Assembly: GCA_900095095.1 (NCBI GenBank)
Contig: FMBT01000322.1
Location: 310,001 to 374,000 of the forward strand
Reading direction: 5' to 3'
Length of the DNA: 64,000 nucleotides
Source: Fragilariopsis cylindrus CCMP1102
Lineage: Eukaryota > Bacillariophyta > Bacillariophyceae > Bacillariales > Bacillariaceae
How positions within the stretch are numbered: the first letter of the stretch is position 1; the number at the start of each line of letters is the position of its first letter. The notes below the pieces were generated by a model. That model was not told the origin of the DNA and ran no database searches. It was given only the letters and a program-made list of their open reading frames with translations. A program made the position numbers and the translations under genes. Of this stretch, positions 1 to 11,220 are shown piece after piece.

Positions 1-64
1 TTTATAGGCGTTCTCAATTCAGTATAATCAAGAGCGAAAGAGCATCGTTGCTTTGAAAAAGAAA
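1..64 (+). repeat. Direct repeat of the MYND gene 3' end (left copy)
   Basis: This stretch matches 3327-3394 with a few substitutions and a short indel. It includes the TTATAG that supplies the stop codon of the MYND gene at 2476-3333. The left copy therefore looks like the 3' end of a sibling gene lying just upstream of the window, with a TAG at 5-7. Similarity ends sharply after the GAAA at 61-64. Confidence 0.8.
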
Positions 65-675
65 CCATTATAGCTTGAACAGCCAATCCAAGAAATTATC
101 GTCTGATGGTTGTGTTCCTTCTTCTACTTCTTCGACACGAATTGTTATATACGTATATCCGAGCGCGCAAATTTATCAAAGATTTTAAATGACGATTGCT
201 TCTTCTTCTTCTTCTTCTTCCTTTCTTGAGCTGATGCTTCTTCTTTGCCTTTGCTTTCGAATGAATGACGATATATCATACGTATTTCCAGTCACATCGT
301 TTGTTTTCTTGTTGTTATACTGCTGCAGTATTGTTGTCGTATCCCTTTCTTCTTCTTCTCCTGCTTCTGTTGTTGTTCTATAATTGCGCACCCAACAACA
401 ATCCACGTCAACGTAAACAGTTTTTTTAAAATGAATACTGGTGAGTAACAGGATCGACCCACGGGAGCCACGACATTGACAAAACCTGTGGAATCACAAA
501 ACACAAAGAAGAAGAGAAAGAATCCACGGTGTTATTGTTGATCGGTGTGATGCTATTTGACAGGCTGCACTTTAGTGTATGTATTAACGTGGGTCTTCTT
601 ATTTTGTTTATTTTATAATTCTATAGAATAATTTATTTGGGATATGCCATTGGGATATACCATGTTCCTGTTGTT
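65..675. other. Intergenic, simple repeats
   Basis: No gene is supported. A TTC run near 199-222 produces short open frames on both strands that are only serine, leucine or glutamate runs. The rest is AT-rich and probably holds the 3' region of the minus-strand gene that follows. Confidence 0.6.
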
Positions 676-1287
676 TTAGTTTCCTTGGCAAAAGAACCGT
701 TTGAGCATTAGTAAACTGATGACTAAATAAATAATACTCCTTGACATCATTTTGCTGTTGAATTTTCCTTCACATTGCTCCGGTAGGACTTTTGTATCTG
801 TATTTGCCATAATCAAACCCCATATGCAACACAAAATTATCAGGACAAGATCTATTGTCAAGGGAATGGACATTTTTCTTTCGAATGGACTATCGTAAAG
901 ATTAGATGATACATTAGACTTCTTGATGATGCGAACAATAATGAATAGAAGATGAAATAATCCTTGGACTGTCCAAAAAATGATGACTGAAATCCACCAA
1001 CTTTCCCCAATCTTGATTGGTCCTTCTTTTCCATTGCAAATATGGTTATAACTGATTAAACTATATAAACCAGACCCGAGTCCAACTAAAGATAATATGA
1101 GCCTAAACCAATAATACACAGGTGAATATAGAAAGGCTATTGTTTTCCAGTCTCCTTTATTTCGTCCTTCGTCACTGTCCTTGCTTAGTTCTAGCACTGC
1201 TACTGGCACCACTACGGGTGCCTCAATATCGTATACTGGCCCATTATTGGTAGTATAATTTGTGTCCATTTTAGTTTGAGATGTCAT
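676..1287 (-). CDS. Hypothetical four-helix membrane protein
   Basis: This is a 203-residue protein with an ATG start and no recognised family. The first ~55 residues are polar. Four hydrophobic segments follow, around residues 60-80 (WFRLILSLVGLGSGLYSLI), 97-118 (WWISVIIFWTVQGLFHLLFI), 142-160 (IPLTIDLVLIILCCIWGLI) and 183-197 (IIYLVISLLML). Two cysteines (in NHICNGK and PEQCEGK) fall in the two loops on the same side of the membrane and could pair. A short basic tail ends the protein. It is divergent from the MYND gene, 1.2 kb away. Diatom genomes hold many small orphan tetraspan proteins, and no function is inferred. No intron is needed. Confidence 0.7.
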   Translation of the reverse strand: MTSQTKMDTNYTTNNGPVYDIEAPVVVPVAVLELSKDSDEGRNKGDWKTIAFLYSPVYYWFRLILSLVGLGSGLYSLISYNHICNGKEGPIKIGESWWISVIIFWTVQGLFHLLFIIVRIIKKSNVSSNLYDSPFERKMSIPLTIDLVLIILCCIWGLIMANTDTKVLPEQCEGKFNSKMMSRSIIYLVISLLMLKRFFCQGN

Positions 1288-2475
1288 TTTAACTTTGTTC
1301 TTATTTTTCGTTGCAGTTATTTTGCTTTTTTGATTTTTTGCTTTTTATTTTGTGAGGATATCCAATACAATTATCTTAAAGTGATATACAGTTACAAGCC
1401 TAAACTGCCTAGACTTGACTCCACTTCACTTTTCTCTATCGCAGCTTTTCATTCTTGGTCGTGGCAGAGAACAGCGCTTACAGATGTACTGTATGCGGTA
1501 CAGTATCATGTCGCGTCGCGTCGCTTGTTCCTGTGGAAAAATATAGGCCCTACAATGTACGACTCAAAAGATAATAAAATAGAGGGGCTATTTCTGTCCG
1601 CAAATCTTATTTCAGTCCAGTCCCGCTTAAAATTTCAAAAAACATTAACTCACGAAGGACTATTATTACTTGGCATCGTCCATCTCTCTTCTGTTACATA
1701 CACTGCTACTACACATCTCTGTATCTCTCTGTAGTAGTCTTAGAGAGGGAAAGAGAGTCAAGAGTGAGTGATAGCGAGAGAGAGTAAGTTAAATGTTTTC
1801 TCATGATCGTTCGACCCACTTCTTTTTTTAAATAATAATGCATTGGAAATTTGCATATCGCTTTAGCTGACGCGCAGTTGTTACAAGTAAAGAAACACAC
1901 GACAGACACGCGATAAAAATCAAAATGTCTTAAAACTATAAGAACGCTTAACTGCGCGATTAAAATGTGCCCACAGTAACAAATAAACACAGCCCTCACA
2001 AATACAATCATAAAGGGGGAACGGGTGATTTAAGACTTTCTTCGCGGCTTTTTGAAATATAAGAACACAAAAGGCTGCCTCCAGAGAGCGCTAATTTACA
2101 CTGCGCTTTTGTTATCAAAATTACACACGCAAAAGCACAGAGAGTGATTCGAAAACTTTCAAAATCTCATTTTCTTTTTGTAATTAGCGTTTTGTTACAA
2201 ACGCTAAATTTGTAGTCAATAGCGCGGCATAAATTAGCGCTACTCGCTGGAGGAACGAAGTACCGAAAGTTAATTCCTTAATTGCTTTCTCAATCCACCT
2301 TCCCACACATAAATTAAAAAAAGAAAAGAATAAAAAGTAGACGACGTCGAAGAGATAGATGCTTGTCAACTACATAATATCATCCACGCCTACCGTAGCC
2401 TTCTCGAACACAGCAGCCACACACAAGAAACGAAACATCTCTGTTCATTTTAAAAAATATTGATTTCAGAACATC
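1288..2475. other. Divergent intergenic region
   Basis: About 1.2 kb separates the minus-strand membrane gene and the plus-strand MYND gene, so it should hold both promoters. I see no conserved gene. A GA/CT-rich patch lies near 1725-1790 and a TACTGTA/TACAGTA pair near 1482-1505. Open frames here have no protein-like composition. Confidence 0.5.
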
Positions 2476-3333
2476 ATGGGGAAAATAAATAGAAGAAGGA
2501 ATACGAATAAAAAGACCGGAACCGATGCAGCTAGTGCATTGGTAAGTCTCTATAGCGCTAGTTCTGGAACTAACCCATGCTACCATGGGAGCACTGCCGA
2601 TAAATTTCAACCAGGTAGTGAATATCTTAAGGCTGTAGAGGAATATTTTAATACGTGTCGTCAGGGGACTCTATTGAATAATCAAGTTGCCGATAAATTC
2701 CAACCAGGTTGTGAATATATGAAGGCTGTATGGGAATATTTAAAAACGTGTCATCGTCTACTGGATAATCAAGATGGTAGTCAATTTCTACAAGCGATGC
2801 AAAAAATGAGATACGATGTGGATCATAGGCATTTAATGAAAGATCCTGAATTTTCTCGATTTATTTTTGCGTTTTGTACTCAACAATATCTTAAAAGTAA
2901 TAACTTCAAAGCTGGAACTCCGCCTCCATTCATCTATATCCTACTTACGTTGGGTATAAGGTGTCGATACAGTACCGCCACCCAAATAAAAGAATTTGAT
3001 AAGTACAATCGCGATGCTTTTACTGAAAGAGGTATAATCAACATTTTATTTCGTGAAACAAAAACGCATTGCCCTTGTATGAATGAGGCAAAGGCTATCG
3101 CAAAAACAATGGATAAAGAGGCTATATGTAATGGCTGTAATTTAATTTTTCCAAAAGAGACTCTTAGACCTTGTACTGGTTGTCAAAAGGTGGATTACCA
3201 TAACCAAAAGTGCCAAAAAAAGCATTGGCCTACACATAGATTCGACTGCAAGCGCTTTAAGATCGGGATGGGGTTAGGGTTAGGGATTTGTTTCTTGATT
3301 CTATTTTTTTATGTTTTGTTTTTTGTTTTATAG
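2476..3333 (+). CDS. MYND-type zinc finger protein
   Basis: This is a 285-residue protein with an ATG start after an A-rich leader. Residues ~42-110 hold two tandem repeats that begin ADKFQPG and continue [SC]EY.KAV.EY.[NK]TC, about 34 residues apart. A helical middle follows. Near residues 215-257 lies a MYND-like finger: CNGC, nine residues, CTGC, then YHNQKCQKKHW and H...C. In the usual motif the 'YCS' cysteine precedes CQ..HW, and here that place is YHN, so histidine may replace cysteine as zinc ligand. MYND fingers bind proline-rich peptides or act within larger adaptors; the partner is unknown. The last ~24 residues are hydrophobic and partly encoded by a TTAGGG-like doublet, so the true C-terminus may have been replaced. 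A second MYND gene lies at 32.4 kb. Confidence 0.75.
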   Translation: MGKINRRRNTNKKTGTDAASALVSLYSASSGTNPCYHGSTADKFQPGSEYLKAVEEYFNTCRQGTLLNNQVADKFQPGCEYMKAVWEYLKTCHRLLDNQDGSQFLQAMQKMRYDVDHRHLMKDPEFSRFIFAFCTQQYLKSNNFKAGTPPPFIYILLTLGIRCRYSTATQIKEFDKYNRDAFTERGIINILFRETKTHCPCMNEAKAIAKTMDKEAICNGCNLIFPKETLRPCTGCQKVDYHNQKCQKKHWPTHRFDCKRFKIGMGLGLGICFLILFFYVLFFVL

Positions 3334-3394
3334 GCGTTCTCAATTCAGTCTAATAATCAAGAGCGAAAGAGCATCGTTGGTTTCAAAAAAGAAA
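3327..3394 (+). repeat. Direct repeat of the MYND gene 3' end (right copy)
   Basis: This is the partner of the repeat at 1-64. It starts in the last codons of the MYND gene, contains its stop and runs about 60 bases into the 3' flank. The ~3.3 kb spacing is consistent with a tandem duplication unit. Confidence 0.8.
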
Positions 3395-3708
3395 TATATG
3401 AAGAATAGTGGGGAGAATTTCGAATACTACTTCACTTTGTGCTGATGTCGATTACCATTAGTCAATAGTTGGGAAAGGTAGCTACGGGGCATAGCTGTCG
3501 TCGCATAAAACTAATAGGACTGCGTATCTATAGATAGTATATCGTTATTATTTAATTCTTTCTATAGTAGTAGTAGTAGTAGTAGTAATAGTAGAATGAC
3601 TTATTGAATTATATTGTGTTCGATATACTATATTGTACTTGTGGTTATAGTTTGTTAGCTACCACCACCCACCATTATTATCAAACAACGCCGCCGCCGC
3701 CGCCGTTA
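3395..3708. other. Convergent intergenic region with TAG microsatellite
   Basis: This region lies between the convergent MYND and bZIP genes. It holds a TAG/TAA microsatellite near 3567-3593. No gene is seen. Confidence 0.6.
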
Positions 3709-6190
3709 CTAACTAGCACTAGCACTACCAATACTATTATTGTCATTACTATTATTCTCATTATTATTGTTTTCTACTCCTCCTCCTCCTCCTCCTCCGG
3801 ATGTTCCTGTTCCTGATGATGATCCAGATGCTGCAGGCGATGGTAATGATAATTGTTGTTGTTGTGATGCTAATATTTCACGTAATTGTTGCTGTTGTTG
3901 TTCACGTTGTTGCTGTGACTGTTATAGTATTATGTTATGTGAGCGGAAAGAAAGAACATAAGAAAGAAAGAAAAGAAACGTGTGAATTAGAAAGAAGAAC
4001 ACAACAGGTACGGTACTGTACGCATTCGGTAAGCAGGTTCGTTCGTGTTTTCCGTTTTGAAACACGACATACCCCCTTCCTTTGGTATGATTCATTCGTT
4101 CATTAATGCATGCACGCACGCACTGCACTTTACTGTATACGTACCGATGGTAAAAATCCACCATTTGCTTGACTTGCAAGTAATATTCTTAAATCACTAT
4201 TATTGATATCATTTGCATTAATTGATTGTGCACCTGATTGTGGTTGTACTTGTACTTGTGATATTGCATTATTACTTATCATCAATCCAGTAAGATTATT
4301 ATTGTTATTACTACTACTGCTATTTCCGTCGTTGTTGGTAACGTTACTGTTGCTGCCGCCGCCACCACCATTATTAAAAGGAGCAGCAGCAGCAGCGGGA
4401 AGTATTACTTGCTGCTGTTGCTGTTGATGTTGCTGTTGCTGTTGGAGTATTAACTGTTGTTGTAGTTGCTGAAGTATAAATTGTTGTTGCTGCTGCTGCT
4501 GCTGTTGTGGTGCTGCTACTGGTGCTGCTACCGGTTGCGGTAATATTGGTTGTGGTTGTTGCTGCTGTTGCTGCTGCGGTTGTTGTTGTTGTTGTTGCTG
4601 CGAATGCGGCTGTTGTTGTTGTTGTTGTTGCTGCTGCTGTGATATTGCATATGCTGGTGCAGCAGATACAGCAAGTTGTTGTAATTGCTGTAATTGATTC
4701 AATTGTTGTTGCTGGGGTGATAATAATTGTGCCATTAACATTGGATTATATAATTGCTGTAATATGCCTGCGGTCGATTGTTGCTGTTGCTGTTGCAACA
4801 CTACTGCTGCAGGTTGCTGTTGTTGTTGTTGCTGTTGATGCATAGCAAGTATCTGTCGTAACGAATCAACTGTATGGACTGGCTGTTGCTGTTGCTGCTG
4901 TTGAGCATGCTGTTGCTGTTGTTGTGCCGATGATGCCATTAACAATGCACTTAATTGTTGTTGAATACTATCACTAAGAGCAGGAGCAATAGGAACAGTA
5001 GTATTAACGGCAGGAGGAGGAGCAGAAGAGGTCGGTGATGATGGCGCTAATACCGGCATCGACGTAATCGACGGTGAGGAAGGTGGGATAGCAGTAGCTT
5101 GAGCTGCTACTTGAGCTGATTCCTGCTGCTGTTGTTGTATCTGTTGTTGTTCACGTAATATCCTCAAAAGAGTCGTATTAACGTTCGGCTGTTGCTCTTG
5201 TTGTGACTGCGGCGGCGGCGGCGGCTGCTGCTGATGTTGTTGCTGCTGCGTTTGTGGTGGTGGTTTCAGTTGGTGATGATGATTCGATTGGTGATGTTGA
5301 TGGTTCATCTGATTCTGCTTTATTAAAATGTTTTGGTTTACTTGATTCTGATTTGAAATTTCTTGGTTAGTAGTGCCTTGAGTTGTAGTAGCACCTATTG
5401 ATGATGTAAGTGAAGTTTGAGGAGCTTGAATAGTAGCTTGTGACTGTGACGATTGTCCATGGTTGTTCCCAGTATTTGATTTTGAAGAACCACCACCACT
5501 CATCTTAGCATTACATATACATGCAGCTAATTCTTTTTCAAGTTGTGAATATTTCTGTCTCAAAGAAGTAACCAATTGTTGTGATGCTTTCACTTGTTTT
5601 TTCAAACTACATACCTCATTCGTTAAAGATATTTCTAATATCTTTTTACGTTTACGTCTAGATCGTGCAGATTCACGATTCATTGCTAATCGTTTTTCTC
5701 TACGACGTTTTTCTGCAACAGATAAATTTGCATCACCATTACTTTCAGTAGTAGTAGTTGTAGTGGTAGACACACCATTAGCACCTTGTTCGGCACCACT
5801 AGCACTAGTACTACTCGTAGCCGATGCAGATACATTTGCTGCTGTACTTCCTCTTGCTACATTTGCACCAATTAACATTCCACCACCAGCAGCAACTACA
5901 CCACCCATACCGTCTGCTGGAGGAAATCCTGCTCTCCCTGCTGCTGCTGCTGCTCCAACATTGCCTTGTTGCTGCTGTTGATGCTGCTGTTGATTACGTT
6001 GCTGTTGATGCTGCTGTTGATGCTGACGTTGCTGTTGTTGATGCTGCTCTTCTTCTTCATCATCTTCTTCTTCTCCCTTCGAAGATTTCGAAGAACCTGA
6101 CGAAGAACCTGACGAATATCCCTCCTCTTCTTTTTCATCATCGTCATCTTCATCTCGTCGTGGACGCTTTTTGAGATGTTTATTTGACAT
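3709..6190 (-). CDS. Poly-Q bZIP transcription factor (two exons)
   Basis: Exon 1 is 6190-4145 and exon 2 is 3918-3709, giving ~751 residues. Residues ~161-183 form a bZIP basic region with MNRESARSRRKRK, so the DNA-contact pattern N171-x7-R179 is intact. Leucines at 189, 196, 210 and 217 give the heptad zipper (S at 203), and N171-x7-R179-x9-L189 fits the bZIP spacing. An acidic N-terminus and long Q, N, H and P tracts flank it. Such proteins dimerise and bind DNA in the nucleus, and the Q-rich part is a likely activation region. Unspliced, exon 1 would run only to a stop at 4130-4132. The splice joins frame to frame, and exon 2 continues the same composition (REQQQQQLREILASQ, then a glycine run). 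The target genes cannot be predicted. Confidence 0.85.
3919..4144 (-). other. Predicted intron in the bZIP gene
   Basis: On the minus strand the donor is TCG|GTACGT and the acceptor is ATAACAG|TCACAG, a 226-nt phase-0 intron. The downstream exon keeps the poly-Q character and ends at a TAG at 3709-3711. If the intron is retained, the protein ends five residues after the donor. Confidence 0.8.
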
Positions 6191-8560
6191 GTTAGATATA
6201 GGTGTCTTTCTATCTATTTATCTATCTGATCTGAGTGTTGAGAGATAGGGAAAATATTCGTACGTGCATGCGTGCGAGGATGGTAGGTAGGAAGTTAGGC
6301 AGGTGAAAATGAAAGTATGTTAGGAAGGAAGGAGGAACAGTAATAGGACGAGACAGGAAAGGGGGTATTGCCATTGCTATTGCTATTGCAATCCAGCTCA
6401 GCTCAGCTCAGCTCACGTCAAAAAGTGGTGAAAGAAGTCAAACAACCCACCCAGCACTAGATGAACGAACGAATGAATGGTCGTACATACCTGCTATTAA
6501 AACTGAAAACTTCTCTTACTGCTGTGTAGTGAGTGAGTGAAGTGAGTGATTTTACGTAAAAGGTAGAAGAGGAAGGTGAGATTGAGAAAAATGTAAGGCG
6601 GATTTTGATCGATCGATCGAGCGAGCGAGGGAGGGAGGGGGGGGGCGATCTCGAGGACAACGCTCCTCGCAAAGAGAAACGGAATAACAAAACAAAACCC
6701 GATGGGTGTAGTCGCTACTCTGATGAATTGAATTGAACTGAATGTCAAAGAGTGATGATCGATCACGGAATGGAATGGATTCGAACGAAGCGGTCGGGAT
6801 CGATCAATCGGAATGAAATGAAATGGAATTACCCATGCAGCTCAGATAAATGAATGAATGAACGTTACGTACCAATCTGAAAAAAAATATTGAAACTGAG
6901 ACGAAATATATATAAGGCGGACGGACTGTTGTATTGTAGTGGCGGCTGGTGCGACGACACAGGGGATGATACGCTAATAGCTAGAGCCAGTTGTTTGAAT
7001 AAGAGATCAATCCAATCCAATCCAATTCAATCCGATCCAATCCCTCTTCTTCTCTGATGAATCAATCATGCGATGAGTGAGTAAGTAAAGTAAAAGATCA
7101 AAGCAAAGAGAGGGTGGGTGTATAATATAACAAGAGGCAGGCGGGCGGGCAGGCAGACAATGAATGAGTGTGTGAGTGAGTGGTGTGATGGTGAGCATGT
7201 CAGCATAGCAAAGAGGTGCGAAGCGAATTGAAAATCAATAAAAGAAAAAGGACAAATTCAAATTCAATGCGCTTTTACAGGAATGCCAAAGATGGATTGC
7301 TGCTGGATTATCACAGCAGAGCAGTGCAGTGCAGTGCAGTACGCAATGTATTACATTGTATTGAACTGAACCGGAGACTAAAGTTAGCTAGAACAAATAG
7401 ATAGCTTCTTACCTAATACTACTGCAACTGCAACTGCAACTTGCAACTCCAACTTTGCGCAGTTTGTTTCTAATTTGATGACCGATTTGATTTGATCTGA
7501 TCTTATTTGCTTTGCTTTTTCTTGTCGTCTAGGTTTTTCTGTCTTTTTTTGTTTCGGGAGGAAGATACAGAAATGAAAGTAGTCGCAAGAATAGTGAGAG
7601 AGGGCAGGGCAAATTAATTTCAAGGCAGGCGCTTGTGGCGTTACCGAAGAATGAAGTCGTGTACTTATACACACAATTTCAATTCTTACGGTATTATCAA
7701 TTTTTGTAGTAGCAGAAGTAGCTAGTAGTTGTAGTACTTGTCGTCCGTATACACGTATAGTACAGTACACAACGAATATGGTATTACTAGTGACAGTAAA
7801 ATGAATGATGTTGTGATCTAGTACAATCGCGACAAATAAATAAAATGATGTTGATGGTTTGAACTGTGTTGTTGCCTGATGCGTAATGAAATGATGTGTG
7901 TGTAATCGGGTACAGCAGTCGCCGCGACAAATAATTAAATAAAATGTTGAGGATACAATTAAAAGCTGGTTGACATTCGTCGTCTTACAGCAACGCAACG
8001 ACACCTATCCCGCTGATCTGATGCGTGCTTGCTTTGCTTTGATGATAAAAAGAAAAAAGAAGTAGCACAAGTGAGCGTGCAAATCTCAGCTAAGGCTCGC
8101 ACGGGCAACTACGTTCTCTCTACGCGAATAAAAATAAACTTATCGACTATTTTTGTGTCGACCCATCATACATAATTGGAAAACAATTTATACGTCAGTA
8201 TAATATTGCCACGTCAACTCATTATGTCGTTTTTGGTATTGTAGACGCCGTACCACTAATAATCGTCACTCATAAGCGATGATGTGTTCAAGTCATGATT
8301 TGCGTAAGTGTGGAAAATGAAATCGCGTACGCACTTTTATTTAATGAAAATAGCAGATGCTTCGACCTCATGTTCAATGTTTACTGAATCTATAAGTATC
8401 GACACGTCGTCTAGAATCTGGAAAGTGGCAAAAACCGACAGATTAAAAAAACAGAAGGGGTTGTACGCTAGTGTTTGCCATTTCGATTGGATGTTCACAT
8501 ACCGTACGTAATTTACCGTGGATATTGGTTTTTGCCACCGTATGCATGTTCTTATATTTA
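6191..8560. promoter_or_regulatory. Probable bZIP leader and promoter region
   Basis: This is the region upstream of the minus-strand bZIP gene. It is rich in short tandem words: GCTATT/CAGCT repeats near 6376-6415, a GATC-GAGC-GAGG ladder with a poly-G run near 6608-6645, AATCC repeats near 7010-7045, CAGTG repeats near 7320-7340 and CAACTG repeats near 7420-7440. A 206-codon open frame at 7384-8004 (minus) has no protein-like features. No discrete promoter element can be assigned. Confidence 0.4.
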
Positions 8561-8599
8561 CTTTGGGTCTTTGCTGATGATGATGTTGTGATGTGACAT

Positions 8600-11220
8600 A
8601 TGACGCGGTTGTTTGGTGGATGAACTGTGCATCATAAATGTGTGGTGTTGCAGAGGAGCAGGAGGAGCAGGAGGAGTCATAGTGTTGAAGGATGAGGTTG
8701 TGTATGAACTGCTTTAGGGCTACTACCTACAGATGTATCTTTAGATGGGTAAGTAAAAGATAGGTATACAATACTATATGCAGTTGGGAAGTATGCTCTG
8801 ATATCCCTGGTACTATACTGCATGCTGGAAATTCTAAAGCAATTTTCATGGATTTTTGATGGGAGTAGGCACCTACTACCTCACATGTAACAACTGCCAG
8901 ATATTACTACCCCTCTCCCCTCCCCCTCCCCCCTATATGTTGCTGTTGTTGTAATCGGGCACTTGTTTATGCTATTATATGCATAATCATTAATTACTGT
9001 AAGAGTGTTCAATAATATCACCTCCCCTCTAGGCACCTTCTATGCAGTACCATTGGTGCATATGCAGTATGTGGCAGATACAGGAATGGGTGCACCATGA
9101 TGATTTACAAGATGGGCAAGTGTGTAAGTGATAACAGTAAGAGATGTCCATTTGCCATTTTTTAGAACAGAGAAAAGTCAACACCAACACGAGCGTTGAA
9201 CCTGCATAAGCACACATTGATCCACTCTGTGATATAATAAAAATACTGTTGGACAACCTTCACATGCAAAAACTCAGAATAAGTAAAGTGTGCAATTCTT
9301 AGGGCTAGGATTCTTGTTGTTGTTTCATAGTGTTTGGGTATTGTAAACAGGATTCCAGTTATGGGGTCTATATTATAAAGGGTCAAAAGCTAGTGCTTCC
9401 TTATTAAGATAAAAGAAGTCCTGGTTGCTTTGTGTAAGCCCAAAGTAAGCTGTTATAAGCCAGTTTTGGAAGAGCACTAGTGGGAATCTTAGACAACAGC
9501 AATCCTTCTTGCTGCTGTTGTTTCATATTGTTTGGTTGACAGGAATATAAACAGCATGCATCAGAAGAGAGGATGTGTCCAGCAGCAATATAGTTCCTCC
9601 TGCTGTTGTTTCATATTTTTGGGTTGACAGTAATCTATTACCTGCAGAAATCTACAAAGAATTGCACAACAACAAATTCTCACTCACACCATCAGTGCAG
9701 TTCCTGAATTGTTGTTTCATAAAATACTGCTTGGTTGACAGGAGTCAAGTATAATCAGTATGTACCATAACACTGCTGCTGTGCTTTACCTCAATATACA
9801 ATACGTTTTAAATACAAAACAGCTTAATAAAAACAAAACATGCAGTAACAAAATCTTACACAAACATCAACAGTTCTTGCTATTGTTTTATAATATTTTC
9901 TAGTTATTAGAAGGAATAGATAGAATCAGCATGCAAGTGTACATTCACCGTTACCTGAATGCAATCTTTACATACAGAGGTTTATACTAGAAGAGGACTA
10001 TAATACATATTATACTATAGCAAGAACTACAAGAACTGCTGATATGTGTACATTTGCTGTGACTTCCTATTGTACTATAAAATGCCATGTAAAGGTGCCG
10101 CCACAATGATATTGGTATATCACAGAGTGACCCAACTGCTGGCTTATTATGTAACACACACACAGGTTTTATCTGCCTCTGTTAATTAACCACATATTAA
10201 CAGCACTCAGTACATAGTATGTGTAGGTTTGCTGTGACTTCCTGTAGACTTCTGCTTGTAAAGGTAGTTCAATCAATCAATAAATATGATTTTATATCAT
10301 CATTGGTTGGTCCACTCATGGTGTACAAAACAACAACAACAACAACATGGAACTACTACTGCTCCTATGCTGCTGTGTATGAGTTTGTAGTGTATTCTCT
10401 TCAAAATTCTACATGCCATGTAAAGGTGGTGGCACAATACAATTGTATATACATCATCACTGGTTGACCCACTCCTGGCTAACAAATATATGCTCATATA
10501 GGTTCTACGTCTGACAACCAACCAACAATTGAAACAACAACAAGAACTAATGGTACTTTTGTTAGAATTTAGAATTTGTTGTCTACTTCTTGTAAATGTT
10601 TGCATGTAACTAGTAGGTTGTATTGAGGTGAAGAGTTGTTTGTTGTGTATTACTGCATCACTGACCTGCCTGGTGGGTCCACTCCTGACACATTATACTG
10701 ATCCTGTCTATCACTGAGAACCAAACAATAATGTCAAATCAGTAGCCAGAACTACCAATACTGTATGAGAAGTTAATTTGGTGTGTACTTCTTCTGTAAA
10801 CTTTTGCAACAGCAATGTAAAGGAAGGTCTATATTCTGTAGTAAATGAAAACAATATTGTTGTGTATCACATTGGAGGGGGGAGGTAGGGGGAGCACTTC
10901 TTACTGATGCATGCTGGTTCTGTCTATTACTATCAACGAAACAATAGTATATATGGAACAACAACAGCAGAAACAACAATAATAATATAACAGCAACAGC
11001 TGACTCCTGCTGCTGTGTGATAATTTGCTGCACACTACTTACTGTAAACTTGGAGGAAAACAATATTTTGCACTGGTGGATCCACCCCTTACACATGCAT
11101 ATTGGTCCTATCTATTGCTGCCAACAAAGCAGTAATATCAAATCAACAACAGTAACATGAACAATAGCAGCTGTTGTATGTAGTAGCTACTCCATAAACT
11201 AAGTATCACTCCTATTGTGT
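8600..11220. repeat. CpG-poor field of diverged tandem repeats
   Basis: This is gene-free DNA with very few CG dinucleotides and an excess of TG and CA, unlike its flanks. From about 9300 to 9920 a block recurs that reads TTGTTGTTTCATA, then TTGGTTGACAGG. From about 10030 to 11220 a second unit of ~200 bp recurs. It holds words such as GTAAA, a GTGTAT...ATCAC(T) stretch, GG(T)CCACTCCT, and TCTATYRCT followed by CCAAACAATAAT. Copies are too diverged for exact boundaries. It resembles an old satellite or a decayed transposon cluster that lost CpG by methylation-driven mutation. Confidence 0.6.

Noticed and set aside
1276-1734. 152-codon plus-strand frame
   Set aside because: It overlaps the start of the minus-strand membrane gene and lacks protein features; likely chance.
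3270-3286. Telomere
   Set aside because: Only two TTAGGG units, inside a reading frame and flanked by unique sequence.
4203-4845. Plus-strand open frames rich in Val, Ala and Leu
   Set aside because: They are antisense shadows of the bZIP poly-Q tracts.
7384-8004. 206-codon minus-strand open frame
   Set aside because: No domain, signal or composition bias like a protein; it spans a region of short tandem words upstream of the bZIP gene.
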